From: Sediminibacterium ginsengisoli
Lineage (GTDB): Bacteria; Bacteroidota; Bacteroidia; Chitinophagales; Chitinophagaceae
NCBI RefSeq assembly: GCF_900167075.1
Contig: NZ_FUWH01000013.1
Location: 46,324-110,323, forward strand
DNA: 64,000 nucleotides
Direction: 5' to 3'
A program made the position numbers and the translations under genes. Positions 1-8,847 of the stretch are shown piece after piece; within the stretch, counting starts at the first letter, position 1, and every line of letters starts with the position of its first letter. Below the pieces are notes generated by a model. That model did not search any database. It saw only the letters and a program-made list of their open reading frames with translations, and was not told the origin of the DNA.

Positions 1-1
1 G

Positions 2-730
2 TTCCAGCTGCGGTCTGCGGTAAGATGGAAGAACGGTCATGCATCGTTCCAGATCGGACCTGCATTTGAAGTGTATGCTTTCAACGCAGATAAAAATGAA
101 GGCAGGTTTATCTACAACAGTGCGGAACTGCATTCCTACGACAGTGCCACCATCGACAAGACAAAGCTTTTCGGAGGCGTACACGCAGCTTATATACTGG
201 ATAACCGCAATAACAAACTGCTTCCCGAATGGGGCAGTTATGTGAATATACAGCTGCAGAGCGGCATTGGTATGAATGGTTATTCGAGAAGTTATGTACA
301 GTTATTACCGGAAGTTGCCTTTTACAAGAGCATAGGCAATGGGCGGCAGCTCGTGATCGCCAACAGGCTCGGAGGTGGTATCACCATCGGTGAAAGCACT
401 TTTTACCAGTCTGCGTTCCTGGGCGGGCATGAGAACCTTTTAGGATATCGCCAGTACAGATTTGCCGGGCAGCATATGCTTTATAACAACCTGGAAGCAA
501 GGATCAGACTGGCAAATATCAACGGATATATATTGCCAGGCCAGATAGGGCTGGTAGGCTTTTACGATATCGGGAAAGTCTGGGAACGAAACCATAACAG
601 CAGTACCTGGCACCAGGGAACAGGCGGTGGAATATATTTTGCGCCGGCATTAATGACTGTTGTTAAATTTGTGGTAGGAAAATCCTCCGAGGGCTGGTAT
701 CCATATCTCACGCTGGGCATGCGGTTCTGA
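2..730 (+). CDS. Outer-membrane beta-barrel protein, Omp85/BamA-TamA-like, 5' truncated
   Basis: The reading frame is open from the window edge, so only the C-terminal part (about 242 residues) is present. It consists of alternating aromatic/hydrophobic strands, has an internal 'GGHENLLGYRQYRFAG' segment typical of the surface-antigen (D15) barrel, and ends in LTLGMRF. A terminal Phe is the usual barrel-assembly signal. The family inserts or translocates proteins or lipids at the outer membrane. POTRA domains, if any, lie outside the window, so BamA, TamA and other Omp85 members cannot be told apart. A GTG at 71 is an internal codon, not the start. The GAF-protein gene follows 22 nt later on the same strand. 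Confidence 0.75.
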   Translation, partial: FQLRSAVRWKNGHASFQIGPAFEVYAFNADKNEGRFIYNSAELHSYDSATIDKTKLFGGVHAAYILDNRNNKLLPEWGSYVNIQLQSGIGMNGYSRSYVQLLPEVAFYKSIGNGRQLVIANRLGGGITIGESTFYQSAFLGGHENLLGYRQYRFAGQHMLYNNLEARIRLANINGYILPGQIGLVGFYDIGKVWERNHNSSTWHQGTGGGIYFAPALMTVVKFVVGKSSEGWYPYLTLGMRF

Positions 731-752
731 CGGGTAACTATAAACTTCTTAG

Positions 753-3104
753 ATGAGAACAACTTTACTGGATATAAGGGATGCAGGGGCTGTGGTGCCG
801 GAAATGGTTGATTCAGTGATCTCGTTTGATCGTTTCACCAGCTTTCTTGAAAAAAAGATCGCCGGCGAGACCAGCCTGAAAAAAGAATTTTACGAATCGG
901 TGCTGAAGCAATTCAAAGCAGCTAAAATTCCGCAAGGCAGTTTTACCCCGGAACAGGCACCATTATACAAAGACCTGCTCGAACTCGTTTTCGCCACACT
1001 TACGCCTGCGCTTACAGATCACCAGCAATCTTTATGGGCACTGGCTATGGCAGCTGCACCGGTTATCTTTTACGCAACTGATGCACTGGGTGAATTAATG
1101 ACCGACGAAACAACCGGTAAGATCAAATGTAATATCGTGAACGCCGGCAGCAGTGAGGAAGTGCAAAAGGAAAAAGGAAATTTTGTTTATTCACTCATAT
1201 TCGACAGCTTTTACTCTTTCAATCCTTTTCATACCAAAGAGGAAATGATACAGGCTTTCCCCAACCCGCAAACCGGTCTTGTGAAATACTACCGGGTGAA
1301 TGTAGAAAGCAGCTTTATCAAAGTATTGGCGAAAGGGCCGGTACCGGAACTGAAACCTTCCGATCTGCATGAAGAAGGCGAAGAAGCGGTCAATATGGAA
1401 ACCCTCCGCAGCAAGCTACCCTTATCGCTTTTCCGCTTTGAAGGTTTCGCGGTGCTGACGCTGACCGATGTTACTTCCAACTATGCGGTTGAACATATCA
1501 AGAACATCATCATCAACCGCGCCGCGGCAGAAATGGACCGTTGCTTTTCAGATGTGATCCATTCACTGAAAACACTGGTAGAAAACCCGCAGGTAGAATT
1601 CGGGCTTATGCCTGTATTGCGTGTGAACGACAAATTAGTATTCGACGGATCCCTGTGCAGCAACAGCATACTGGTAAGTAATGCCGAAAGCGGTATGGGC
1701 GGACAGGCTTATATCCAGCTGCTGGAACAATACCTGCAGAATCCAAGATCCTATTTTGTACGTTCTGTAGCCTCTTCCATCAGAGACGAAAAGAAAGAAC
1801 ATCTCCAGATCCTGAAACAGCAGGGTATAGAAGCTTATGCCTTATTGCCTGTTTATTATAACAGCAGGATAGCCGGTGTGCTAGAAATATACTCGCGTGA
1901 GAAAGAAAGTATTTCAGAGAATACACTCGAGAAATTAAAAACCGCCGTTCCATTACTTGCACAGCTGATGCAGCAGTCAATCGATGAATTCAACTCAGGT
2001 ATCAATAGCATCATCCGTGATAAATTCACTGCCATGCAACCTGCCGTACAGTGGAAATTCAATGAAGTGGCCTGGCATTACCTGCAGGGCATCCAGAGCG
2101 GTAAAAAAACGCCGGAGCTGGAACCTGTTTATTTTAAGAATGTCTACCCGATTTATGGAGCCATCGATATCCGTAATTCCACCATTGAAAGGAACAAGGC
2201 TTTACGCGCCGATTTCATAAATCATTTTGAACTGCTGATACATGTGCTGGAAAGGCTCAATGATACGCTGAAGCTGAATATGATAGACCAGCTCATTTTC
2301 AAATGCAAACGCTGGCTTAATATTGTGATCGATGTGCTGGCTGAGATCGATGAACAGAAAATTGAAGAATTCCTGCAGCATGATGTGGTTCCCCTCCTGC
2401 TGCATTTTAAAGATACCAACCCCGATATCAGTCCGTTGATCACCCCCTATTTCGATGCGGTGGACGAAGAACGTGGTATTGCCCATATCAACAGGCGCCA
2501 GCTGGAAACATCCATGCAAACGATCAATTTCGCTATCAGCAATTATCTCGACCTGTTCAAAGATGAACTGCAGCAGACGTATCCCTGCTATTATGAAAAA
2601 TTCAGGACCGATGGTATCGAGTACGATATTTATATCGGTCAATCCATTGCACCGGCCAAAGCCTTCAACTACGCTTATCTTAAAAATATCAGGCTCTGGC
2701 AACTCACCTCCATGGCGGCCATTGCAAAAATGACGCGCTCACTGGTAGACCAGATCCCTAAACCGCTGCAGACCACACAACTGATATTTATCCACGCGAA
2801 CACCATCGACATCAGCTTCCGCAATGATGAAAAAAGATTTGATGTGGAAGGCACTTACAATATCCGTTACCAGGTGATCAAAAAAAGGATCGATAAAGTG
2901 CATGTAAAATCATCCGGTGAAAGACTTACACAACCTGACAAGATCGCCCTTGTTTACTTCAACCGGAAAGAAGCAAAAGAGTATATCGAGTACATCCATT
3001 ATCTCCAGGAAAAAGGCATTCTCGAACAGGAAATAGAGGAACTGGAGCTGGAAGAACTGCAAGGCGTGAGCGGACTTAAAGCCATCAGGGTTGGGGTAAA
3101 ATAA
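753..3104 (+). CDS. Large GAF-domain protein, function unknown
   Basis: The product is 783 residues and soluble, with no signal peptide or membrane segment. Residues about 270-420 resemble a GAF fold, including 'YALLPVYYNSRIAGVLEIYS' and the following helix. The motif 'YPIYGAIDIRNSTIERN' near residue 470 looks like a conserved core of the family. The second half is mostly helical and ends in a charged helix (about 740-775). I recognise this as a conserved uncharacterised Bacteroidota family but cannot assign an activity; there is no kinase, cyclase, GGDEF or HTH motif. It lies 22 nt downstream of the barrel protein and ends 2 nt from the convergent antiporter gene. Confidence 0.65.
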   Translation: MRTTLLDIRDAGAVVPEMVDSVISFDRFTSFLEKKIAGETSLKKEFYESVLKQFKAAKIPQGSFTPEQAPLYKDLLELVFATLTPALTDHQQSLWALAMAAAPVIFYATDALGELMTDETTGKIKCNIVNAGSSEEVQKEKGNFVYSLIFDSFYSFNPFHTKEEMIQAFPNPQTGLVKYYRVNVESSFIKVLAKGPVPELKPSDLHEEGEEAVNMETLRSKLPLSLFRFEGFAVLTLTDVTSNYAVEHIKNIIINRAAAEMDRCFSDVIHSLKTLVENPQVEFGLMPVLRVNDKLVFDGSLCSNSILVSNAESGMGGQAYIQLLEQYLQNPRSYFVRSVASSIRDEKKEHLQILKQQGIEAYALLPVYYNSRIAGVLEIYSREKESISENTLEKLKTAVPLLAQLMQQSIDEFNSGINSIIRDKFTAMQPAVQWKFNEVAWHYLQGIQSGKKTPELEPVYFKNVYPIYGAIDIRNSTIERNKALRADFINHFELLIHVLERLNDTLKLNMIDQLIFKCKRWLNIVIDVLAEIDEQKIEEFLQHDVVPLLLHFKDTNPDISPLITPYFDAVDEERGIAHINRRQLETSMQTINFAISNYLDLFKDELQQTYPCYYEKFRTDGIEYDIYIGQSIAPAKAFNYAYLKNIRLWQLTSMAAIAKMTRSLVDQIPKPLQTTQLIFIHANTIDISFRNDEKRFDVEGTYNIRYQVIKKRIDKVHVKSSGERLTQPDKIALVYFNRKEAKEYIEYIHYLQEKGILEQEIEELELEELQGVSGLKAIRVGVK

Positions 3105-3106
3105 GA

Positions 3107-4957
3107 TCAGCGCCCCTCCCAGCCTCCGGATTTCTGATGCACCATTGCATGATCTGCCTGCAGTATCGCTTCGAGTTCTTCAGTATTTTTACGCACCGCA
3201 TTTACATATTCTTCGTCATTTCGTATGGATGATAAATGCCTCAGCGTTTTTTCATCCTGTACAAAAAAGGTTTTGGCAGACCTCGTCGTTTCATGTGCCC
3301 TGTAACCAAGCATACGCATTGCATCGATCCCGACCCTGATGCTGGTATCGAGTGTTTCGCGGTAAATGTGCAGCATACCCGCATTCATGAGGTCGTAGGC
3401 GTCCTGCCGGTTGCTTGCCCGCACCAGCATACGCAGGTTGGGAAAATGCTTTTTAATGGTCTCGATCATTTCCTTTCTTTTCTCCTCATCATTGATGGCT
3501 ATAATGATCAGCTTTGCTTTCCTTGCACCTGCGATCTCGAGCAGGTCCCGGCGGCTGGCATCGCCGTAATACACCTTAAAACCCATACGACGTAAAGTAT
3601 CTACATTATCGCTGTCAACATCCAATACTGTTGTGCCAACCTGGTGGGCTCGGAGAAAACGGCCTACGGTATTCCCGAAATTGCCATAGCCAGCAATAAT
3701 CACCGGGTTTTCTTCCGATTGAACATCGGGTTCTCTTTCATCCTGCGGGAGTTCACTTTCAGAACAGATCCGCGGCAGGATCAGTTTTTCATTCAGCAGC
3801 ATTGCCAGCGGTGTCAATGCCATACTGATCGCTACCACTGCAACCATTGTATCTGTAAGCTCTTTGGATAAAATTCCTTCCTGCGACGAAAAACTCAGCA
3901 ACACAAACGCAAACTCTCCTATCTGTAACAATCCAAAGCTGAATATGGCGTTCTGGCCTTTGGTCATACGGAATACTTTACCGGTAAAGAACAGTACCAG
4001 CATTTTCACCAGCATTACACCCAGTACCAGGCCGAAGATCAGCAACGGCCTTGTATAGATCAGGTTAAAATCGATGGAAGCGCCTACTGCAATAAAGAAC
4101 AACCCGAGCAATAATCCTTTGAACGGATCGATATCGCTTTCCAGTTCATGCCGGTACTCACTGTTGGCAAGCATTACGCCTGCAAGGAAAGCGCCCAGGG
4201 CAGGGCTCAATCCAACGGAAGTCATCAGCACAGCCGTTCCTACCACCAGCAACAAAGCAGCCGCGGTAAACATTTCCCGTAATGCCATCCGGGCAATAAA
4301 ACGGAAGAAAGGGCGCACCAGGTAACGGCCGATCACCACTACCGCCAGTACAGACCCGAATACGAAAAGTGTTTGTGCCCAGGCCGGGAAATGTGCAGTA
4401 AAACTGCTGCCATGTGCAGCCGTATTCGCTTCTTTTTCATTAAGCGATAAAAGCGGGAACAATGCCAGCATCGGGATCACAGCTATATCCTGGAACAGCA
4501 GAACTGCAAAAGAACTTTCCCCTGCTGCGGATTTCATCAGTCCTTTTTCATTCAGAGATTGCAAGACAATTGCCGTTGACGACATGGAAACGATCATCCC
4601 CAATGCAACAGCTTGTTTCCAGTGAATATCCAGCAGCAATGCTATTGCAGTGACAACAACTCCCGTGATCCCAACCTGCAGTCCGCCCATTCCGGCAATG
4701 GTCTTCCGCATACGCCATAAACGCGAGGGCTCCAGTTCCAGCCCTATCACGAACAATAACATCACAACACCGAACTCGGCAAAATGCATCAGGTCCTGCC
4801 CTTCGCTACCGATAAAACGGAAACAGGCCGGACCAATCAGTACACCTGCAATGAGATAACCAAGAACGGTACCCAGACCTGTTTTCTTGGCAAGCGGCAC
4901 CAGGATCACGGCTGCCGCCAGGTAGATCATGGCCTGGAAAATAAATGAATCCTGCAT
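3107..4957 (-). CDS. CPA2-family K+/H+ antiporter, KefB/KefC type
   Basis: The product is 616 residues. The N-terminal part (about 1-385) is a multi-pass Na+/H+-exchanger domain with a dozen or so hydrophobic segments. It is followed by a cytoplasmic RCK/TrkA-N Rossmann domain with the dinucleotide-binding motif GYGNFG near residue 405 and 'VLDVDSDNVDTLRRMGFKVYYGDA' (split here only for reading) as strands beta2-beta3. The family exports K+ in exchange for H+ under electrophilic stress or pH control. The gene directly upstream encodes a KefF/KefG-like quinone reductase (10-nt gap), the usual ancillary subunit, so the two probably form one system. Confidence 0.88.
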   Translation of the reverse strand: MQDSFIFQAMIYLAAAVILVPLAKKTGLGTVLGYLIAGVLIGPACFRFIGSEGQDLMHFAEFGVVMLLFVIGLELEPSRLWRMRKTIAGMGGLQVGITGVVVTAIALLLDIHWKQAVALGMIVSMSSTAIVLQSLNEKGLMKSAAGESSFAVLLFQDIAVIPMLALFPLLSLNEKEANTAAHGSSFTAHFPAWAQTLFVFGSVLAVVVIGRYLVRPFFRFIARMALREMFTAAALLLVVGTAVLMTSVGLSPALGAFLAGVMLANSEYRHELESDIDPFKGLLLGLFFIAVGASIDFNLIYTRPLLIFGLVLGVMLVKMLVLFFTGKVFRMTKGQNAIFSFGLLQIGEFAFVLLSFSSQEGILSKELTDTMVAVVAISMALTPLAMLLNEKLILPRICSESELPQDEREPDVQSEENPVIIAGYGNFGNTVGRFLRAHQVGTTVLDVDSDNVDTLRRMGFKVYYGDASRRDLLEIAGARKAKLIIIAINDEEKRKEMIETIKKHFPNLRMLVRASNRQDAYDLMNAGMLHIYRETLDTSIRVGIDAMRMLGYRAHETTRSAKTFFVQDEKTLRHLSSIRNDEEYVNAVRKNTEELEAILQADHAMVHQKSGGWEGR

Positions 4958-4966
4958 CGGGTTAAA

Positions 4967-5560
4967 TTATGGAGTGGATAATAGCTGGTTCAGGTATTCA
5001 ACGGTATGACATTGTTTACCTGTAAAACGATCAGCAACAAAACCGGCTATCAGTTTTGCATATACATCAGCTTCTGCATCAATTTCCTGCTGCGTTTTAC
5101 GATGCGCACCAAACACCACGAAGGGCGACAGGTATTCCATCCTGCAGAGGTGTGCCGTACGCTGAAATGGTAACAGAAATTGTTTTAAAGGAAAACCATG
5201 CATGCCGTTCTCATCATATGCGTCTGCTGTATTGCCGCACGAAATGGCGCTGATGAGCTTCTTACCCTGCAATGCATAACCGGAAGGGCCATAAGCCCAG
5301 TTATATTCCAGCACTAGGTCCTGCCATTGTTTAATAATAGCAGGGCCGCTGTACCAGTAAAAAGGATGCTGCAATATGATCACATCGTGCTGCAGCAGTA
5401 ATTCCTTTTCCCTTCTTATATCGATGTACAGGTCGGGGTATTGTTCGTAAAGGTCGTTGAAAGTAACGCCCTCCAGGTTACGGCAGGCTTTAACAAGGGC
5501 TTTCTGAACCCTCGACCTGCTGAAAGCAGGATGTGCAAATTGTATCAGTACACTGGCCAT
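4967..5560 (-). CDS. KefF/KefG-like NAD(P)H oxidoreductase, antiporter ancillary subunit
   Basis: The product is 197 residues with a flavodoxin-like fold (NQO/WrbA class). An N-terminal 'VLIQFAHPAFSRSRVQKAL' is the FMN phosphate-binding region, and 'QHPFYWYSGPAIIKQWQD' plus 'GKKLISAISCG' are the family signatures. In enterobacteria such proteins activate Kef antiporters and reduce quinones. It lies 10 nt upstream of the antiporter gene on the same strand. The upstream hypothetical gene (5608-6192) is 47 nt away and could share the transcript. Confidence 0.85.
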   Translation of the reverse strand: MASVLIQFAHPAFSRSRVQKALVKACRNLEGVTFNDLYEQYPDLYIDIRREKELLLQHDVIILQHPFYWYSGPAIIKQWQDLVLEYNWAYGPSGYALQGKKLISAISCGNTADAYDENGMHGFPLKQFLLPFQRTAHLCRMEYLSPFVVFGAHRKTQQEIDAEADVYAKLIAGFVADRFTGKQCHTVEYLNQLLSTP

Positions 5561-5607
5561 ATTCAGTTACCGAAGATATTACATTGGCCAGAAAGTACAA
5601 TACAGCC

Positions 5608-6192
5608 TCAGGCCCGTACGGGAGCACAGGGCTGATCGGTCTGGAGAAGCCCCGCAGCCAGTTTATTCCATTGCCAGGCAGCCGCCTTCTCAAATGGCAG
5701 GGCATCACCCGAAGGCGGCATATTGATGCGGACGGTTACGGCATTGCCTGTTCTGCGGATCTGAAGTATACCATTGCCAGGAGCGGGAGGAATAAAAGCC
5801 ACTGTATTTTTTTCTATATCCGGCCCGGCGGAAGTATGTAACCGGATATAATAGCCTTCATCTGCTGCTGCCGACTGGAGAACTCCGGCAGCTTCAATCA
5901 GAAACCAGTAATAACCACTGCCTTTGAACCCATGTTCACCTGCTATGTCCATGCGCAGGTAATCGCCTTTCCTGGGCAGCCGCATAACGCGTTCCCCCCT
6001 GTTGTTACACAACGTAAAAATGGATTCGGCCTCCTTCATGTAGCGCGACCATTCATGAACTGTATTAAAACGGTTAAATACAATACGGTATAATTCGCGG
6101 GCTGCTCCTGCTTCCGGGCAAGTTCTCGTAATCACAGCATTTGTCTGGCTATCCCCGGTATCGGGTGGCGGCAGAATGGTAAGCGATCTCAT
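5608..6192 (-). CDS. Hypothetical protein, possibly SRPBCC/polyketide-cyclase-like
   Basis: The product is 194 residues, soluble, without signal peptide, and I do not recognise it by name. 'ARELYRIVFNRFNTVHEWSRYMKEAESIFTL' at residues 30-60 resembles the start of a small alpha/beta binding domain, and 'RKGDYLRMDIAG' and 'GSGYYWFLIEAAG' follow as beta strands. It precedes the KefF-like gene on the same strand by 47 nt. Codon use matches its neighbours. No catalytic motif is evident. Confidence 0.55.
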   Translation of the reverse strand: MRSLTILPPPDTGDSQTNAVITRTCPEAGAARELYRIVFNRFNTVHEWSRYMKEAESIFTLCNNRGERVMRLPRKGDYLRMDIAGEHGFKGSGYYWFLIEAAGVLQSAAADEGYYIRLHTSAGPDIEKNTVAFIPPAPGNGILQIRRTGNAVTVRINMPPSGDALPFEKAAAWQWNKLAAGLLQTDQPCAPVRA

Positions 6193-6375
6193 GCCGGCTC
6201 AATGTAAAATTATATGCCAGCCGCCCCTGACAATCTCCTCAGAGCTTACGATTTATTGTATACATATCCCCGCAATCCATGTAGAATTAATTACGCAACC
6301 TGTTGCTGACAATATGCGTGCACCTCTTCTGCAATGATGGCATGGCTTTGATAACAGAGTACAAAAAACACAACT

Positions 6376-7059
6376 ATGGCAAAAACAGCAACTAAGTCTG
6401 CTGCCAGGAAAACAACACCTGCAAAAAAAACAGCAGCAAAGAAAACACCGGCAAAAAAAAGCGCTCCGAAACAAAGTAGCGATCCGCTGCTGATGGAGTT
6501 CTTCATTGACGAACTGAAAGATATTTACTGGGCAGAAAAGAAACTCGTGACTACACTGCCCAAACTCAGGAAAGCTGCCACATCGCAGGAACTGCAGCAG
6601 GCCTTCGCAGACCACCTCGAAACCACTAAAACGCATGTGAGCCGTCTGGAAGAAGTGTTCTCCATACTGGGTAAAAAAGCCCAGGCTAAAAAATGTGAAG
6701 CCATGGAAGGCCTTGCAAAAGAAGGGGAAAGTATTATCGAAGACACCGATGCCGGCACTGCAACCCGCGATGTTGGCCTGATCATGGCTGCGCAGAAAGC
6801 AGAACATTATGAAATTGCAACATATGGCGGACTGCGCCAGCTGGCTACCACCCTCGGGCTCGAAGATGTTGCCGAATTGCTCTCCAGTACCCTCGAAGAG
6901 GAAAAAGAAACCGACGAACTCCTCACTTCCATTGCAGAGAACAATGTAAATTATGAAGCTGCTGAAGAAGGTGACGAAGAAGAAGGCGAAGAGGACGAAG
7001 AGGATTATGATGAAGAAGAGGAAGATATGGAAGATGAGGAAGAGGAAGAAGAGGCCTGA
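6376..7059 (+). CDS. DUF892 / YciE-YciF-type ferritin-like protein with basic head and acidic tail
   Basis: The product is 227 residues in three parts. Residues 1-38 are Lys/Ala/Thr/Pro-rich and resemble a histone-H1 tail. Residues 39-190 are a DUF892 ferritin-like four-helix bundle starting 'DPLLMEFFIDELKDIYWAEK' with conserved Glu/His ('EHYEIATYGGLRQLATTLG', 'LEEEKETDELLT'). Residues 193-227 are almost entirely Glu/Asp. The family is linked to general stress responses, but its biochemical role is unclear. The tails suggest a polyampholyte that could bind nucleic acid or pair with itself. A strong terminator follows at 7075-7110. Confidence 0.85.
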   Translation: MAKTATKSAARKTTPAKKTAAKKTPAKKSAPKQSSDPLLMEFFIDELKDIYWAEKKLVTTLPKLRKAATSQELQQAFADHLETTKTHVSRLEEVFSILGKKAQAKKCEAMEGLAKEGESIIEDTDAGTATRDVGLIMAAQKAEHYEIATYGGLRQLATTLGLEDVAELLSSTLEEEKETDELLTSIAENNVNYEAAEEGDEEEGEEDEEDYDEEEEDMEDEEEEEEA

Positions 7060-7074
7060 TCAATTATAATGCAG

Positions 7075-7110
7075 AGCGATACAGGTTATATAAAGACAGC
7101 CTGTATCGCT
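7075..7110 (+). terminator. Intrinsic terminator after the DUF892 gene
   Basis: An 11-bp perfect stem (AGCGATACAGG at 7075-7085 with CCTGTATCGCT at 7100-7110) and a 14-nt loop are followed by a T-rich tract. The stop codon of the convergent CinA-domain gene begins at the base after the stem. Confidence 0.85.
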
Positions 7111-7605
7111 TTATTTTTTCCGTTTCATCAGCCGTGATAATTCTTGCAGCACATGATTTACATAATAAGCCTGCGCCTGCTGCATATTGCCTTCAGGTAA
7201 GCGTAATCGCCTGCTGCTTAAGATCTTCCCTTTATATGCAACAGCAGCATAAGCAAACAATTTATTTCCGGATTCCGGCACGGCCGATGCATAGCCGGTA
7301 ATTCCTATTCCCCATTCGCTGCTGAACAGCTCACAGCAATGCAAAGCCATACTTTCAGCGGTATCGCCGGATACACAATTACAATTTTCGGCCTGGATCG
7401 GATTTATCTTCAGATGCCTGCATTTTTGACCGAGATTATAAGCGGTGATCCCGCCCTGGAAAAACTGTATGGCATTTTCAGCAGATGCGAAAGACACCTG
7501 TAAAAGGCCGGCTGTTACGCTTTCTGCAACCGAAATGGTTTCCTGCTTCTTCACTAATAATTGTGCAACCTTCTGTAATTCAGCATTGTCAACCGGGAAA
7601 TTCAT
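7111..7605 (-). CDS. CinA C-terminal-domain protein (PncC-like nicotinamide-nucleotide amidase family)
   Basis: The product is 164 residues: a single CinA_C domain without the N-terminal MoCF-like domain. Signature elements are 'TISVAESVTAG' (canonically AESCTGG), 'FFQGGITAYN' and 'WGIGITGYA'. The family deamidates NMN in pyridine-nucleotide recycling. Here the motif Cys is Val and one Gly is Ala, while the Ser used in catalysis is kept, so activity is plausible but not certain. The gene is isolated: convergent with DUF892 and 87 nt from the glycosyltransferase gene on the same strand. Confidence 0.8.
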   Translation of the reverse strand: MNFPVDNAELQKVAQLLVKKQETISVAESVTAGLLQVSFASAENAIQFFQGGITAYNLGQKCRHLKINPIQAENCNCVSGDTAESMALHCCELFSSEWGIGITGYASAVPESGNKLFAYAAVAYKGKILSSRRLRLPEGNMQQAQAYYVNHVLQELSRLMKRKK

Positions 7606-7692
7606 GCGCGTTCTTTTCCTCCGGTTTTAAAACTTTCAGGCCCGCTTTTCAGCTGCTAATTGAAAGCAGAATGTGGAAGAGATTGTACAAGG

Positions 7693-8847
7693 CTACTTAC
7701 GTTCAGCCTTTTCCCAGACGCCGGTTTGCTCCGTAGTGAAATAACGGAGGATACCCGCCAGCACAGCGTAATTCATCATGCAGAAATAATAAGGGATAAA
7801 CAGGATCTTAACACGTACCGATTTTTTCTCGAGGAACCAGCCCAGCAATGCAAAAGCATAGAAAAACCCTTGTGCTGCCATCAGCATGTCATAGATCATT
7901 CCTTCCTGCCTTAATACCAGCGCCATATTCAGGAAAAATACCAGGATCATCAGCAGCGGTGTAATGGTCCAGCGCAGTACCCGGTGACTGATATACTGGA
8001 ACGACAGCAACGGATACTTAAATGGATTCATGAGGCTTTTCAGCCAGATAACAGACTGGATCCCGCCTGCGGCAATCCTTACTTTTCTTTTCAGTTCTTC
8101 CTCTACGTTTGCAGAAGAAGTTTCGGTTGCAAAAGCCTCGGGTTCGTATACGATCCTGTAACCTTTTTCCACGATCCGTAACGAGATCATAAAATCATCG
8201 AGCAATGCATTCAGCGGAACAGGCTGATAAAGCGCCGTTCTGATGCTGAAGAGTTCACCTGCTGCACCCACAACGGAATACAATTCAGAATCCCATTGCT
8301 TCAGCTTCGATTCATATTTCCAGTAAAAACCTTCCCCTGCCGTTGCATCTGCGCTTTCTTCAATGTGCACGCGTTTTTCACCGGATACCGCACCTACGCT
8401 TTGATCCTGGTAATGACGGGCTATCTTGATCAGCGCTTCCTTATTAAGAAATGTATTGGCATCTGTAAATACAACTATTTCCGTTGTTACCTGCTTCATT
8501 ACACGATGCACGGCTGCGATCTTCCCCGCACGCTCATCCCTGTGCATCAGCTGTATCTGCGGGTATTCTGCAATGATGGCAGCTGTATTGTCCGAAGAAC
8601 CGTCGGTTACAAAAATGTACCTGATGCTTTCAGCCGGGTAGATGAGCGCCAGGGTATTTTCAATCTTCTCGCGGATGATCTTTTCTTCATTGTACGCCGC
8701 CACGATCAGCGTCAGCGTTGGTGTATAGTCCGCCGCCGGAACTCTCCGTTTTCGGCCCGTCAGTTTCAGGATCAGGTACAGCAGGATCCCATAACCTGCA
8801 TAGGTGTAAAAAATAATGAACAGACTTATCCAGAATAAAAAGATCAT
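7693..8847 (-). CDS. Membrane-anchored family 2 glycosyltransferase
   Basis: The product is 384 residues. There is one N-terminal membrane helix (about 2-22), then a GT-A domain: 'TLIVAAYNEEKIIREKIENT', 'VTDGSSDN' near residue 80, the DxD-equivalent 'VVFTDANT' and 'DDFMISLRI' with the acidic acceptor-site residue. Three hydrophobic segments follow near 290-375. This is the processive-type layout used for polysaccharide backbones (HasA/BcsA-like). Its start overlaps the end of the upstream glycosyltransferase gene by 4 nt (ATGA), so the two are translationally coupled. Confidence 0.85.
   Translation of the reverse strand: MIFLFWISLFIIFYTYAGYGILLYLILKLTGRKRRVPAADYTPTLTLIVAAYNEEKIIREKIENTLALIYPAESIRYIFVTDGSSDNTAAIIAEYPQIQLMHRDERAGKIAAVHRVMKQVTTEIVVFTDANTFLNKEALIKIARHYQDQSVGAVSGEKRVHIEESADATAGEGFYWKYESKLKQWDSELYSVVGAAGELFSIRTALYQPVPLNALLDDFMISLRIVEKGYRIVYEPEAFATETSSANVEEELKRKVRIAAGGIQSVIWLKSLMNPFKYPLLSFQYISHRVLRWTITPLLMILVFFLNMALVLRQEGMIYDMLMAAQGFFYAFALLGWFLEKKSVRVKILFIPYYFCMMNYAVLAGILRYFTTEQTGVWEKAERK

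Noticed and set aside
2202..2702. A 166-codon open frame on the minus strand within the GAF gene
   Set aside because: It is fully antisense to a long, well-formed plus-strand gene and its product has no recognisable motif.
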